NCBI GenBank assembly: GCA_964520785.1
Contig: CAZFQG010000186.1
Location: forward strand, 1-12,442
DNA from: CAZFQG01 sp964520785
GTDB lineage: Bacteria; Planctomycetota; Planctomycetia; Pirellulales; Thermoguttaceae
Length of the DNA: 12,442 nt
Reading direction: 5' to 3'
Below, piece by piece: positions 1 to 6,380 of this stretch. How positions within the stretch are numbered: the first letter of the stretch is position 1; each line of letters begins with the position of its first letter. The position numbers and the translations under genes were made by a program. The notes beneath the pieces are model-generated. The model saw only the letters and a list, made by a program, of their open reading frames with translations, searched no databases and was not told where the DNA came from.

Positions 1-350
1 ACCGGGTCGATATCGGCTAAAACGACTCTTGCTCCCCTTGCAATGGCACATGTCGCGGTGCAGACGAACGTTAGGGGGGTGGTGATCACTTCGTCCCCCG
101 GCCCCACGTCCAACGCCATCATGCATAGGTCGAGCGCCGTCCCGCAACTATTCACGCCGATCGCTTTCTTGGCTCCCTCGTGCGCGGCCAAGGCGTTCTG
201 GAAGTCGTTTTCCTCGGGGAGCGGAAAGAAGTCCCCTCCGGCCGTTGCGGCGGTCAGGACCTTCATGGCCGCTTCCAGATCGTCCCGTTCGTAAACGCCA
301 CCCATCGCCCCGAAGGGAATCGCACGGATATCTCGATTGGTTTCTTCCAT
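1..350 (-). CDS. DegT/DnrJ/EryC1/StrS-family PLP aminotransferase, N-terminal part (runs off left edge)
   Basis: The minus strand from an ATG at 350 reads about 116 residues with no stop up to the window edge. It begins MEETNRDIRAIPFGAMGG and contains GVNSCGTALDLCMMALDVG followed by GPGDEVITTPLTFVCTA and ARGARVVLADIDP. This is the usual N-terminal order of the family: the SGT-type phosphate-binding loop for PLP, then the GDEVI..P.TF strand-turn, then the VF.DID segment. The catalytic lysine lies beyond the window. Family members transaminate keto-sugars, often for surface polysaccharide or modified-sugar synthesis; the substrate here cannot be told. No strong Shine-Dalgarno sequence precedes the ATG, so the start is the first plausible methionine rather than a proven one. 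The gene lies 115 bases downstream of the symporter on the same strand and could be co-transcribed with it, although a hairpin sits between them. The family call is firm and the role is open. Confidence 0.88.
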   Translation of the reverse strand, partial: MEETNRDIRAIPFGAMGGVYERDDLEAAMKVLTAATAGGDFFPLPEENDFQNALAAHEGAKKAIGVNSCGTALDLCMMALDVGPGDEVITTPLTFVCTATCAIARGARVVLADIDP

Positions 351-440
351 TGTTTCTGTTTCTGATATGGGTTTCTTTTGACCTCACTGACTGACACGAT
401 GACGCCGCCGTCGTGCGTCTTGAATTCGCTCCGAGGAGTC

Positions 441-455
441 CGCACGGCGCGTGCG
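441..455 (-). terminator. Hairpin just after the symporter stop codon
   Basis: CGCACG-GCG-CGTGCG is a perfect 6-base stem with a 3-base loop, starting 11 bases after the symporter stop on the minus strand. No T-run follows it, so it is not a canonical intrinsic terminator. It could be a 3'-end stabilising hairpin or a weak terminator between the symporter and the aminotransferase. A smaller CTCC/GGAG stem lies next to it at 429-438. Confidence 0.35.
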
Positions 456-465
456 AAACGGCCCT

Positions 466-2178
466 CTATTGACCAAGGCTGAATATCCAAATACCGGTGT
501 AGATGAACAGTCCGACGAGAATCCAAAGAACGACGAATCCGACGACGGAAGTCCTCGTAGGGACCGGGATTTCGAAATCGGGGTGGTCGAACAGCACGCG
601 ACGCGGGGCCGGCTCCACCCCCTCGGGAAGCGTGCCGGCCGCGGTTTCGGGCTCGTCCGGGGTGATCGGAGTCCTCATGCACGCGTAAAACCGGTCGAGC
701 CGCCTCGGGTCGACTTTCTTCGTGAACAGGCTGACCGCCACACTCACCACGAATCCGGTACTCAAGTAGAAGATCATCTGCCAGGGCAGGTGGAGATTGC
801 CTTCCCAGAGCATGAACTCGGGGAGGTGACCGGCCAATGTCGCATTGAAATCCCAAACGAACGGACCGGCGGCAATCCGCTCGGTGAAGAGCCAAACGAA
901 CAGACCGGCCAGGGTCCCCGCCCAGGCCCCGGCGACCGTCGCCCCTCTCCAGAAGATGCCCAGCCAGGCCGCCACGCCCATCATCGCCGCCACCTTCCAG
1001 AAGACCTCCAACCCGGTAACGACGCTCTGCATCGTATACGCGAACACGAGCGCGCCGGCGACGACGGCGATGGAGGCGACGCGACCGGCCAGGACGTAAT
1101 GGCGGTCGGGCCTGCCTTTGGCGAGGAACGGCCGGTAGATGTTCTCCACGAAGAGCCCCGAGGAGAGTACCATGAACGCATCGCAGGAACTCATGATCGA
1201 AGCCAACATCGAAGCGATGAAGAGGCCGAGCAATCCCGGGGCGATCGTTGGCAGTAGATCATGGGCCATCAGGCCGAAAACGTGATCCACGTCGATATCC
1301 TTCCCCGCGTACATGGCGACGGCGCAGAGCCCGGTCAACGTCCAGGCGACCGTGCATACCCGCTTCATCAGCCCGCCGCCGGCAACTCCGACGCGGCTTT
1401 CCATCTCGGTCTTGCCGGCGCCGGCCAGGGTGGCGGTCGGTTGGGTGATCCACCCGATCAGCGCATTGAAGGAAACGACCGCGATGAAGAAGACCGTGAT
1501 TTCCTCCCCTGCCACGATCTGAAACATGGCCGGATTTCCAACGGCGTCGCGGAGTCCGGACATGCCGCCCACCCGGGCCAGCGCGAAGGGAATGATCAGG
1601 AAGGAGAGGACGATGGTAAGAATCCCTTGGAGCAAATCGGTGATGATCGCCGCGCTCAATCCGCCGGCGACGCCGTAGACGACGAAGAGGACCGTCATCC
1701 CGGCGATGGCGAGCCCGGGATCAATCTGGCCGCCGGAGATCGCCGAGATCATCACGGCCGAGCCCCGCAACATCAGCCCGATACTCACCGCCAACTGCAA
1801 GATGCCGACCATTGCGTAGAGTACGCTGACGCCGCGGTCGTAGCGAATCTCGAAATAGTCGGCCATGGTGACGATTCGCATCCGGCGGATGAACGTCGGC
1901 ATCACCCAGTAAAAGGGGGTAACGAACAGCCACAGCCACTGGTACCAGATTCCGGAAGCGCCGACCCGGTACGTCTTGGCCGCGACCGAGACCGCCTGGT
2001 CCGCGTGAGAACCGGACCCGAACCCGAGGAAGATCATGAACAGCTTGCCGAACTTCCGGTCGCTGATGAAGAAATCGGAAGACGTCTTTACTTTGCGTGC
2101 GGCATGTAACCCAATCCATGTCACGATGCCGAGGTAGGCGATAATCGTCAGCCAATCGGCCCAGGTTACGGCATGCAT
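466..2178 (-). CDS. Sodium:solute symporter (SSS family)
   Basis: This is a 570-residue multi-pass inner-membrane protein of the sodium:solute symporter family, which imports a solute together with Na+. The first helix follows MHAVTWADWLTIIAYLG. The family segment YGVAGGLSAAIITDLLQ is present in the middle, and SMLASIMSSCDAFMVLSSG matches the helix whose paired serines line the second Na+ site in characterised members. Hydrophobic stretches continue to the C terminus. A polar insert (KKVDPRRLDRFYACMRTP through PVPTRTS) precedes the last helix, as in many symporters of this size. The frame stays open upstream to a TTG at 2265, with another ATG at 2241. I chose ATG 2178 because a TTGACA promoter element lies at 2249-2244, inside the longer reading, and because the family normally starts a few residues before helix 1. 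There is no clear Shine-Dalgarno sequence at any candidate. The substrate is unknown; sugars, amino acids, carboxylates and nucleosides are all possible. Confidence 0.9.
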   Translation of the reverse strand: MHAVTWADWLTIIAYLGIVTWIGLHAARKVKTSSDFFISDRKFGKLFMIFLGFGSGSHADQAVSVAAKTYRVGASGIWYQWLWLFVTPFYWVMPTFIRRMRIVTMADYFEIRYDRGVSVLYAMVGILQLAVSIGLMLRGSAVMISAISGGQIDPGLAIAGMTVLFVVYGVAGGLSAAIITDLLQGILTIVLSFLIIPFALARVGGMSGLRDAVGNPAMFQIVAGEEITVFFIAVVSFNALIGWITQPTATLAGAGKTEMESRVGVAGGGLMKRVCTVAWTLTGLCAVAMYAGKDIDVDHVFGLMAHDLLPTIAPGLLGLFIASMLASIMSSCDAFMVLSSGLFVENIYRPFLAKGRPDRHYVLAGRVASIAVVAGALVFAYTMQSVVTGLEVFWKVAAMMGVAAWLGIFWRGATVAGAWAGTLAGLFVWLFTERIAAGPFVWDFNATLAGHLPEFMLWEGNLHLPWQMIFYLSTGFVVSVAVSLFTKKVDPRRLDRFYACMRTPITPDEPETAAGTLPEGVEPAPRRVLFDHPDFEIPVPTRTSVVGFVVLWILVGLFIYTGIWIFSLGQ

Positions 2179-2218
2179 GGATACACCGGTCGCTCGCGTT
2201 TCGAAGGAACCATGGACC

Positions 2219-2284
2219 GTATTCTTCTTCGGCGCCGACATCCTGTCAAGGATCGTTTCGTGCAATTACGGTCTGATTCGTGCA
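2219..2284 (-). promoter_or_regulatory. Promoter of the symporter gene with two upstream tandem boxes
   Basis: Read on the minus strand, TGCACGAA occurs at 2284-2277 and again at 2264-2257, exactly 20 bases apart. Seven bases (ACGATCC) then lead to a perfect -35 hexamer TTGACA at 2249-2244. Seventeen bases further is AAGAAT (2226-2221), a 4/6 match to the -10 consensus; the overlapping AGAATA and GAATAC are alternatives. Transcription would start near 2213, giving a leader of about 35 bases before ATG 2178. Direct repeats about two helical turns apart and abutting the -35 are the arrangement typical of activators such as AraC-type proteins, but the regulator is unknown. The same layout recurs divergently at 2363-2428. 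Confidence 0.6.
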
Positions 2285-2362
2285 TGACCGCGCGGGAGGC
2301 GAAAGACGATTTCCCCGGGGTCTTCCCCACACGATCCGACGGGGCGGCGAACTGGCGACGAT

Positions 2363-2428
2363 TGCACGAAAGGGCCCTCTAATGCACAAAATGATCCTTG
2401 ACAGGGGCCCGGCGTTACAGGTGATAAT
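2363..2428 (+). promoter_or_regulatory. Promoter of the propeller gene with two upstream tandem boxes
   Basis: TGCACGAA at 2363-2370 and TGCACAAA at 2383-2390 are 20 bases apart. Seven bases later (ATGATCC) comes a perfect -35 TTGACA at 2398-2403. The best -10 is GATAAT at 2423-2428 (5/6 match, 19-base spacer), so the spacer is slightly long and the -10 call is softer than the -35. The expected start is near 2435, leaving a leader of about 86 bases to ATG 2521. Box sequence, box spacing and box-to-(-35) distance match those of the divergent symporter promoter, which argues for one shared regulator. Confidence 0.6.
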
Positions 2429-2457
2429 AGACGAAAATGACCCGTCAGGAAGGGCTT

Positions 2458-2478
2458 CGTTTCCGGCGCCCCGGAACG
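2458..2478 (+). other. Hairpin in the 5' leader of the propeller gene
   Basis: CGTT-T-CCGG pairs with CCGGAACG around a CGCC loop, giving eight base pairs with one bulged T. It falls within the predicted transcript leader between the promoter and ATG 2521. It may affect mRNA stability or translation, but no known regulatory RNA family is recognised. Confidence 0.35.
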
Positions 2479-2520
2479 TCGCGATCCCGAGAACATGGCG
2501 TCCTCACAAGAGATCACAAC

Positions 2521-4455
2521 ATGGCAAGAATGCTGTTACCGTTTCTCGTCGCGCTGGCGGTCGCACCGCGCCACGCGGTTGCCGACGGGCCCACGCTTCC
2601 GACCGAGTTGGTCACCATCGCCTGGGGAATTCCGGACCGACTGAGCGTTGACCCCGGCCAATTGACCCGCCCCACGAAACTCTACACGGTTTGCGCACTT
2701 GGCGGCGCCGCGGAGCACGGGTTCATCAAGGATGGCAAGGTCTATGCCCCCGGCGGGGGCGGCGTTTTCTGCTGGGATATTCAAACCGGGGAGGTGCTCA
2801 ATCGGTATCCCCAGATCGGCGGCGCGACAATGCCGCTGCTCGAACAAGGTCTGCTCGTCGGCGTTGGAGGAGGCAACGTCTCGGGTGTCTCGGTATCCGA
2901 CGGGAAGACTCAATGGTCGACGCCGGTGGGATCGGTATGGGCCGAATCCCTTGCGTACTGGGAGGAAGGGGAAAACCACTACGTGTTCGTCCAAAGCCGA
3001 GAAGGGTTGTTCAAACTCCGCCTGGAGGACGGCGCGGTCCTTGCCAAGTTCGACATCGGTAGCCGCTGCATCCCGGGCATAGACGGTAAGGAACGTGCCG
3101 TCTATGCCCAAGCGGCCAATCGGCTCGTCAAGCTCAAGTTGGATGACCTCAGCTTGATCTGGGAGGTGGCCCTGAAGGGTCCCGACAGCTATTCGTCGCC
3201 CATCCTGGTGGACGACGCAAAGGTCGGCCGCCGGATTTTCACGAACCTGCGGAATGGAAATATCTACTGCCTCACGCCGGAGGGGGAGATTGTCTGGGAG
3301 CATGCGTTCGGCGGCGATATGAACGGGCTGATGACCTATTTTGAAGGCATGCTCATTGAACAAGGGTACCCCAGCATCGTCCGTGCCGTGGACGGTCGAA
3401 CCGGAAAGGTTTTATGGGTATTCGACTCGAAGGACTTGCATGACAGCAAGGAGACATTCTGGACGGCCCCCATTCTGATTGGTGGGCGCCTGCTCATCGC
3501 CACGGCCGACGGCCCGGGACGACTGTACCACCGGCAGAAGTACTTCGTGTTGGATCCTCGCACCGGCGAAAAACTGAGCCAGTTCGAATTCGACGCCCCC
3601 GGCTCCTCGTGCGGCGTTCCAATGGCCAGTGGCGGCATCGTCATCTTCCACGATAATATGCACAGCCGCTGGACGGCCGTGAAGGTTGGGGAGGGTGAGT
3701 TGGTCGACTGGTACCCCTTCCGCGGTGATGCCGCCCACACCGGAGCGCCCGCTTATCAGGAGAAGATCGTCACGAAATGGTACGACGAGCCCCAGATTCT
3801 GGAGCCCTGGCGGCGGGTCCGCGACTGGCTCTTCCTCGACCGATTCGAGCGTGAGGACATGCCGGTACCCGGCAAACCGATCTTCCCCCCCTTCGAGTGG
3901 AAGCACGAAGGACCGGAAGGGTCCACCGTCATCCGCGGTGGTGAGCTGGTCATCACCGGGACGGACACGGAGACAGTCGGGGTGTACAACGAATTCTGCG
4001 CGGCCCCCATGTATACCGTGGAGGGAAGGGTCACTCTCAACCAGACCGACGCCCCGAATCAGTGGTTTGCCCTGCTGGCGTGCGGCTGGCAACGCCGGCT
4101 CGGCCTGATGGCGCACAGCGACGGGTTCATCTACTACATGGGCTCGTCGCGGGGCAAGGACCTGATTCAGTCCGACGTTTGGCTCCGAAGTGATCTCCGT
4201 TACGAGGCGAATAAGTCGTACCACTTCCGTATCCGCGTCGACTGCGAGGACAAGACCGGCGTTTATTTCATGGATGGCACCGAGCTGGGGAAGGTCGAGT
4301 TTTTCCGGTACTACGATCCGGTTAGTTACATGGCCGCCACGAAGAATAGCTCTGGGAGTTTTCGCCTGGGAGAACTCCGCATATTCCGCGGCGAAAACAT
4401 GCCAGAGGAAGAAGCACTCAACGCGACCGCCTCGGCAAGGACTCGGCAGGAGTGA
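2521..4455 (+). CDS. Exported PQQ-like beta-propeller protein with C-terminal jelly-roll-like domain
   Basis: This is a 644-residue protein starting MARMLLPFLVALAVAPRHAVADG, a short signal peptide with likely cleavage after an AxA-type site near residue 21, so it is predicted to be exported. Residues about 50-410 contain repeated PQQ-propeller blade motifs such as GVFCWDIQTGEVL, RAVDGRTGKVLWVFD and FVLDPRTGEKL. WYPFRGDAAHTG at 398-408 resembles the W.FRGD..HTG signature of this fold, here at the end of the propeller, where it could close the ring. Residues about 437-625 (FLDRFERED to FRLGELRIFRG) look like a laminin-G/concanavalin-type sandwich; that domain call is by pattern only. The frame extends to ATG 2437, but those residues would precede the signal peptide and begin almost at the predicted transcript start, so 2521 is preferred. 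The function is unknown: binding of a polysaccharide or another exported protein is plausible, and nothing shows that it is an enzyme or binds PQQ. It is divergent from the symporter and probably co-regulated with it. Confidence 0.8.
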   Translation: MARMLLPFLVALAVAPRHAVADGPTLPTELVTIAWGIPDRLSVDPGQLTRPTKLYTVCALGGAAEHGFIKDGKVYAPGGGGVFCWDIQTGEVLNRYPQIGGATMPLLEQGLLVGVGGGNVSGVSVSDGKTQWSTPVGSVWAESLAYWEEGENHYVFVQSREGLFKLRLEDGAVLAKFDIGSRCIPGIDGKERAVYAQAANRLVKLKLDDLSLIWEVALKGPDSYSSPILVDDAKVGRRIFTNLRNGNIYCLTPEGEIVWEHAFGGDMNGLMTYFEGMLIEQGYPSIVRAVDGRTGKVLWVFDSKDLHDSKETFWTAPILIGGRLLIATADGPGRLYHRQKYFVLDPRTGEKLSQFEFDAPGSSCGVPMASGGIVIFHDNMHSRWTAVKVGEGELVDWYPFRGDAAHTGAPAYQEKIVTKWYDEPQILEPWRRVRDWLFLDRFEREDMPVPGKPIFPPFEWKHEGPEGSTVIRGGELVITGTDTETVGVYNEFCAAPMYTVEGRVTLNQTDAPNQWFALLACGWQRRLGLMAHSDGFIYYMGSSRGKDLIQSDVWLRSDLRYEANKSYHFRIRVDCEDKTGVYFMDGTELGKVEFFRYYDPVSYMAATKNSSGSFRLGELRIFRGENMPEEEALNATASARTRQE

Positions 4456-4559
4456 GGACCATAGGCCGGTCAATCGCAAGTCGTCTGGTCACGTTGCAAG
4501 GTCCGAAACGTCGGTACTTTGAAGAGCTTGCGGATTGCGAGGGGCTCTGCGTAGGGGGG

Positions 4560-4583
4560 GGTCCCCTGATGATTGGGGCGACC
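4560..4583 (+). terminator. Candidate terminator hairpin downstream of the propeller gene
   Basis: GGTCCCC pairs with GGGG-C-GACC (one bulged C) around an eight-base loop and is followed by ATGTTTT. The stem is GC-rich and about 105 bases after the propeller stop. The T-run is only four bases and is interrupted, so termination would be weak. It is the best candidate I see for separating the propeller transcript from the nqr operon. Confidence 0.35.
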
Positions 4584-4618
4584 ATGTTTTCGGCATGATA
4601 GAAACGCGGGCGCGTTCC

Positions 4619-4650
4619 TCGACAATAGCTATTATAGTAGCATATATTAT
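4619..4650 (+). promoter_or_regulatory. Candidate nqr operon promoter with internal palindrome
   Basis: TCGACA (4619-4624, 5/6 match to the -35 consensus) is followed after 18 bases by TATATT (4643-4648, 5/6 match to the -10 consensus); TATTAT at 4645-4650 is an overlapping alternative. Between them GCTATTATAGTAGC (4628-4641) is a dyad with one mismatched pair, in the position of a repressor operator. If used, it would give nqrA a leader of about 375 bases. Confidence 0.45.
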
Positions 4651-4848
4651 ACCTCTTACGGGTTAATTCCGGGTTCTTTCCCGGTACTCCAGTCAGTTGC
4701 ATCGTGTGCCTGGTCAGGTTTTTCACGAATCTTCGACGCACTACGGACCGAGCCTACTGGTCGATGGCTGAGCGGGTTTCCTCCATCCTTTATCTTCCCG
4801 CTTTGTCGAAAACTTTTCCAGGCTATTCCACCGGCAAGATTCTCCATT

Positions 4849-4854
4849 TATAAT
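4849..4854 (+). promoter_or_regulatory. Consensus -10 element (TATAAT), possible second nqr promoter
   Basis: A perfect TATAAT lies about 176 bases before nqrA. No good -35 is visible at 16-18 bases upstream (TTCCAC is only a 2/6 match), so it would need an activator or may be fortuitous. Confidence 0.3.
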
Positions 4855-4884
4855 GGGGGCTTCAAGCAAACACGGCTTTTCCTC

Positions 4885-4905
4885 CCACCTCCCTCAGAGA
4901 GGTGG
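4885..4905 (+). other. Hairpin in the nqr leader
   Basis: CCACCTC pairs perfectly with GAGGTGG around the seven-base loop CCTCAGA. There is no T-run, so a terminator is unlikely. Purine/pyrimidine-rich stems of this kind also occur in dispersed intergenic repeats, but with one copy in this window I cannot show that it is one. Confidence 0.35.
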
Positions 4906-4995
4906 TGAAGTGCCCACGCCTTTTGCGCCGGTGGTCGTCGCTTCGGCCATCCTCGTTTGTCGTTTTTCAGCGCTTGCCCTTCGGCAGGCAACGCC

Positions 4996-5023
4996 GCAAG
5001 GGGATTTCCCCACTTTTGCAAGG
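4996..5023 (+). promoter_or_regulatory. Hairpin abutting the nqrA ribosome binding site
   Basis: GCAA-GGGG pairs with CCCC-(ACTT)-TTGC around an ATTT loop, and the stem ends at 5019. The nqrA Shine-Dalgarno AAGG (5020-5023) follows immediately, seven bases before ATG 5031. The 5014-5017 T-run lies in the descending arm. Such a structure could modulate translation or early termination of the operon mRNA. It matches no regulatory RNA family that I can name. Confidence 0.4.
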
Positions 5024-5030
5024 CCGATAA

Positions 5031-6380
5031 ATGCAGCGAATTACTATTACTAAGGGTCTTGAACTTCCCATTTGGGGGGATCCTGAACAGCGGGTTCACG
5101 ACGCGCGACCCGTGACGAGGGTCGCGATCACCGGACCGGACTATGTCGGCATGAAGCCGACGATGGCGGTCGGGGTGGGCGACTCGGTGAAGACCGGGCA
5201 ACTGGTGTTCACGGACAAGAAGACCCACGGCGTCCGTTTTACCTCGCCAGGATGTGGCACGGTAGTGGAGATTAACCGCGGTGCCAAGCGGGCCTTCCAA
5301 TCGCTGGTGATTGAACTCGCCGGAGAAGAAGAGGAGACCTTTGACTCGTACTCCGCGGCCGAACTGGAGTCGCTCGATGCGGATCGGATCACCGCGAACC
5401 TTATCGAATCGGGCCTGTGGACGGCGATTCGAACCCGTCCTTTTAATAAAGTCCCCGCCGCGGACACGCGCCCCAGGTCGATCTTCATCACGGCGATCGA
5501 TACGAATCCGCTGGCGGTCGACCCGGCGGTCGTCTTGGCGGATCGCGAAGACGATTTTATCGCCGGGCTGAAAGTCCTCTCCCATCTGGCACAACACAAG
5601 ACCTATCTGTGCATCGCGGCCGATTCGCCGATCCCCGGGGTCGACCTTCCGGGAATCGCGGCGGTCGAGTTCGCCGGTCCGCACCCGGCCGGTCTGGCCG
5701 GCACGCACATGCATTTTCTCGATCCGGTCGGTCCCGGAAGGGTTTCCTGGTCGATCGGGTATCAAGACGTCGCGGCGATCGGTCATCTGTTCTGGACGGG
5801 CCGTCTGGACACCCGGCGGATCGTGTCGCTGGCCGGTCCGGCGGTCAAGGAGCCCAGGGCGATCCGTACGCGCCTGGGGGCGTCCGTGGACGAACTGGTC
5901 GACGGCGAGCTGTCCCCCGGCGAGACCCGGGTCATTTCCGGGTCGGTCCTGTGCGGCTCCAAGGCGGAGGGAGCGCTTGCGTATCTGGGCCGCTACGACA
6001 ACCAGGTCGTCGCCTTGAAGGAAGGAAACCAGCGTTACTTCTTCGGCTGGGTCATGCCCGGCTTCCGGACATTCTCGGTGAAAAAGGTGTTCGTCGGCGC
6101 GTGCCTTCCGGACGCGACGTTCGCGATGGACACGAACACGCACGGGCGCAAACGGCCCGTCTTTCCCACCGGCGCGTACGAGCGGGTGATGCCGCTGGAT
6201 ATCGAGCCGACGTTCCTGTTAAGGGCGCTTGCCATCCACGACGTCGAGCAGTCGGAGGCTCTGGGCGCCCTTGAATTGGCCGAGGAAGACCTGGCGCTGT
6301 GTACGTACGTTTGCCCCGGAAAGCAGAACTACGGCCGGATGCTCCGCGAGACCCTGACGATCATCGAAAAGGAAGGCTAA
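5031..6380 (+). CDS. nqrA: Na+-translocating NADH:quinone reductase subunit A
   Basis: This is a 449-residue protein, close to the usual length of about 446. It opens MQRITITKGLELPIWGDPEQ, the NqrA N-terminal pattern (I.KGL.LPI.G.P.Q). The barrel-sandwich segment MKPTMAVGVGDSVKTGQLVFTDK follows, then GCGTVVEINRGAKR. The C-terminal part carries the cysteine-containing EDLALCTYVCPGKQNYG. NqrA is the peripheral cytoplasmic subunit implicated in quinone interaction; it holds no covalent cofactor. It is the first gene of the operon, preceded by AAGG seven bases upstream, and its TAA stop shares one base with the nqrB ATG, which indicates translational coupling. The N-terminal match, the full length and the gene order make the identification secure. 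Confidence 0.97.
   Translation: MQRITITKGLELPIWGDPEQRVHDARPVTRVAITGPDYVGMKPTMAVGVGDSVKTGQLVFTDKKTHGVRFTSPGCGTVVEINRGAKRAFQSLVIELAGEEEETFDSYSAAELESLDADRITANLIESGLWTAIRTRPFNKVPAADTRPRSIFITAIDTNPLAVDPAVVLADREDDFIAGLKVLSHLAQHKTYLCIAADSPIPGVDLPGIAAVEFAGPHPAGLAGTHMHFLDPVGPGRVSWSIGYQDVAAIGHLFWTGRLDTRRIVSLAGPAVKEPRAIRTRLGASVDELVDGELSPGETRVISGSVLCGSKAEGALAYLGRYDNQVVALKEGNQRYFFGWVMPGFRTFSVKKVFVGACLPDATFAMDTNTHGRKRPVFPTGAYERVMPLDIEPTFLLRALAIHDVEQSEALGALELAEEDLALCTYVCPGKQNYGRMLRETLTIIEKEG

Larger units (their letters stand above)
4456..5030. other. 575-base intergenic region: gene end, promoters and leader of the nqr operon
   Basis: No convincing gene lies here; the reading frames that cross it lack family similarity and a ribosome binding site. 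It contains a terminator-like hairpin (4560-4583), an AT-rich promoter-like block (4619-4650), a second -10-like TATAAT (4849-4854), a hairpin at 4885-4905 and a hairpin at 4996-5019 next to the nqrA ribosome binding site. A small CCGGG/CCCGG stem also occurs near 4667-4682. The base composition drops sharply to AT-rich around 4620-4660, in contrast to the GC-rich flanks. Confidence 0.6.

Noticed and set aside
451..2109. Plus-strand open frames of about 270-280 codons opposite the symporter
   Set aside because: They are rich in Arg, Asp, Gly and His, as expected for the complement of a membrane-protein gene, with no motif or start signal. The symporter reading has clear helices and family motifs.
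2179..2265. Longer symporter start at TTG 2265 or ATG 2241
   Set aside because: The TTGACA promoter element and one TGCACGAA box would lie inside the coding region, and the extra residues have no counterpart in the family.
2437..2520. Longer propeller-protein start at ATG 2437
   Set aside because: The signal peptide begins at 2521, and 2437 is within about two bases of the predicted transcript start. A leaderless start cannot be fully excluded.
3412..4479. 355-codon minus-strand frame opposite the propeller gene
   Set aside because: It is a shadow of the propeller gene, whose signal peptide and blade motifs are unambiguous.
4765..4780. tRNA-like GGCTGAGCGGG motif in the nqr leader
   Set aside because: It resembles a Ser/Leu tRNA D-arm, but no acceptor stem, anticodon arm or T-arm sequence can be found around it.
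4769..4802. AGCGGG/CCCGCT inverted repeat in the nqr leader as a terminator
   Set aside because: The loop exceeds 20 bases and the following T-run is only TTTG, so it is too weak to call.
4848..6143. Long open frame on the minus strand (431 codons) across the nqr leader and nqrA
   Set aside because: It is antisense to nqrA, has an arginine/aspartate-rich composition typical of the complement of GC-rich genes, and shows no family motif.
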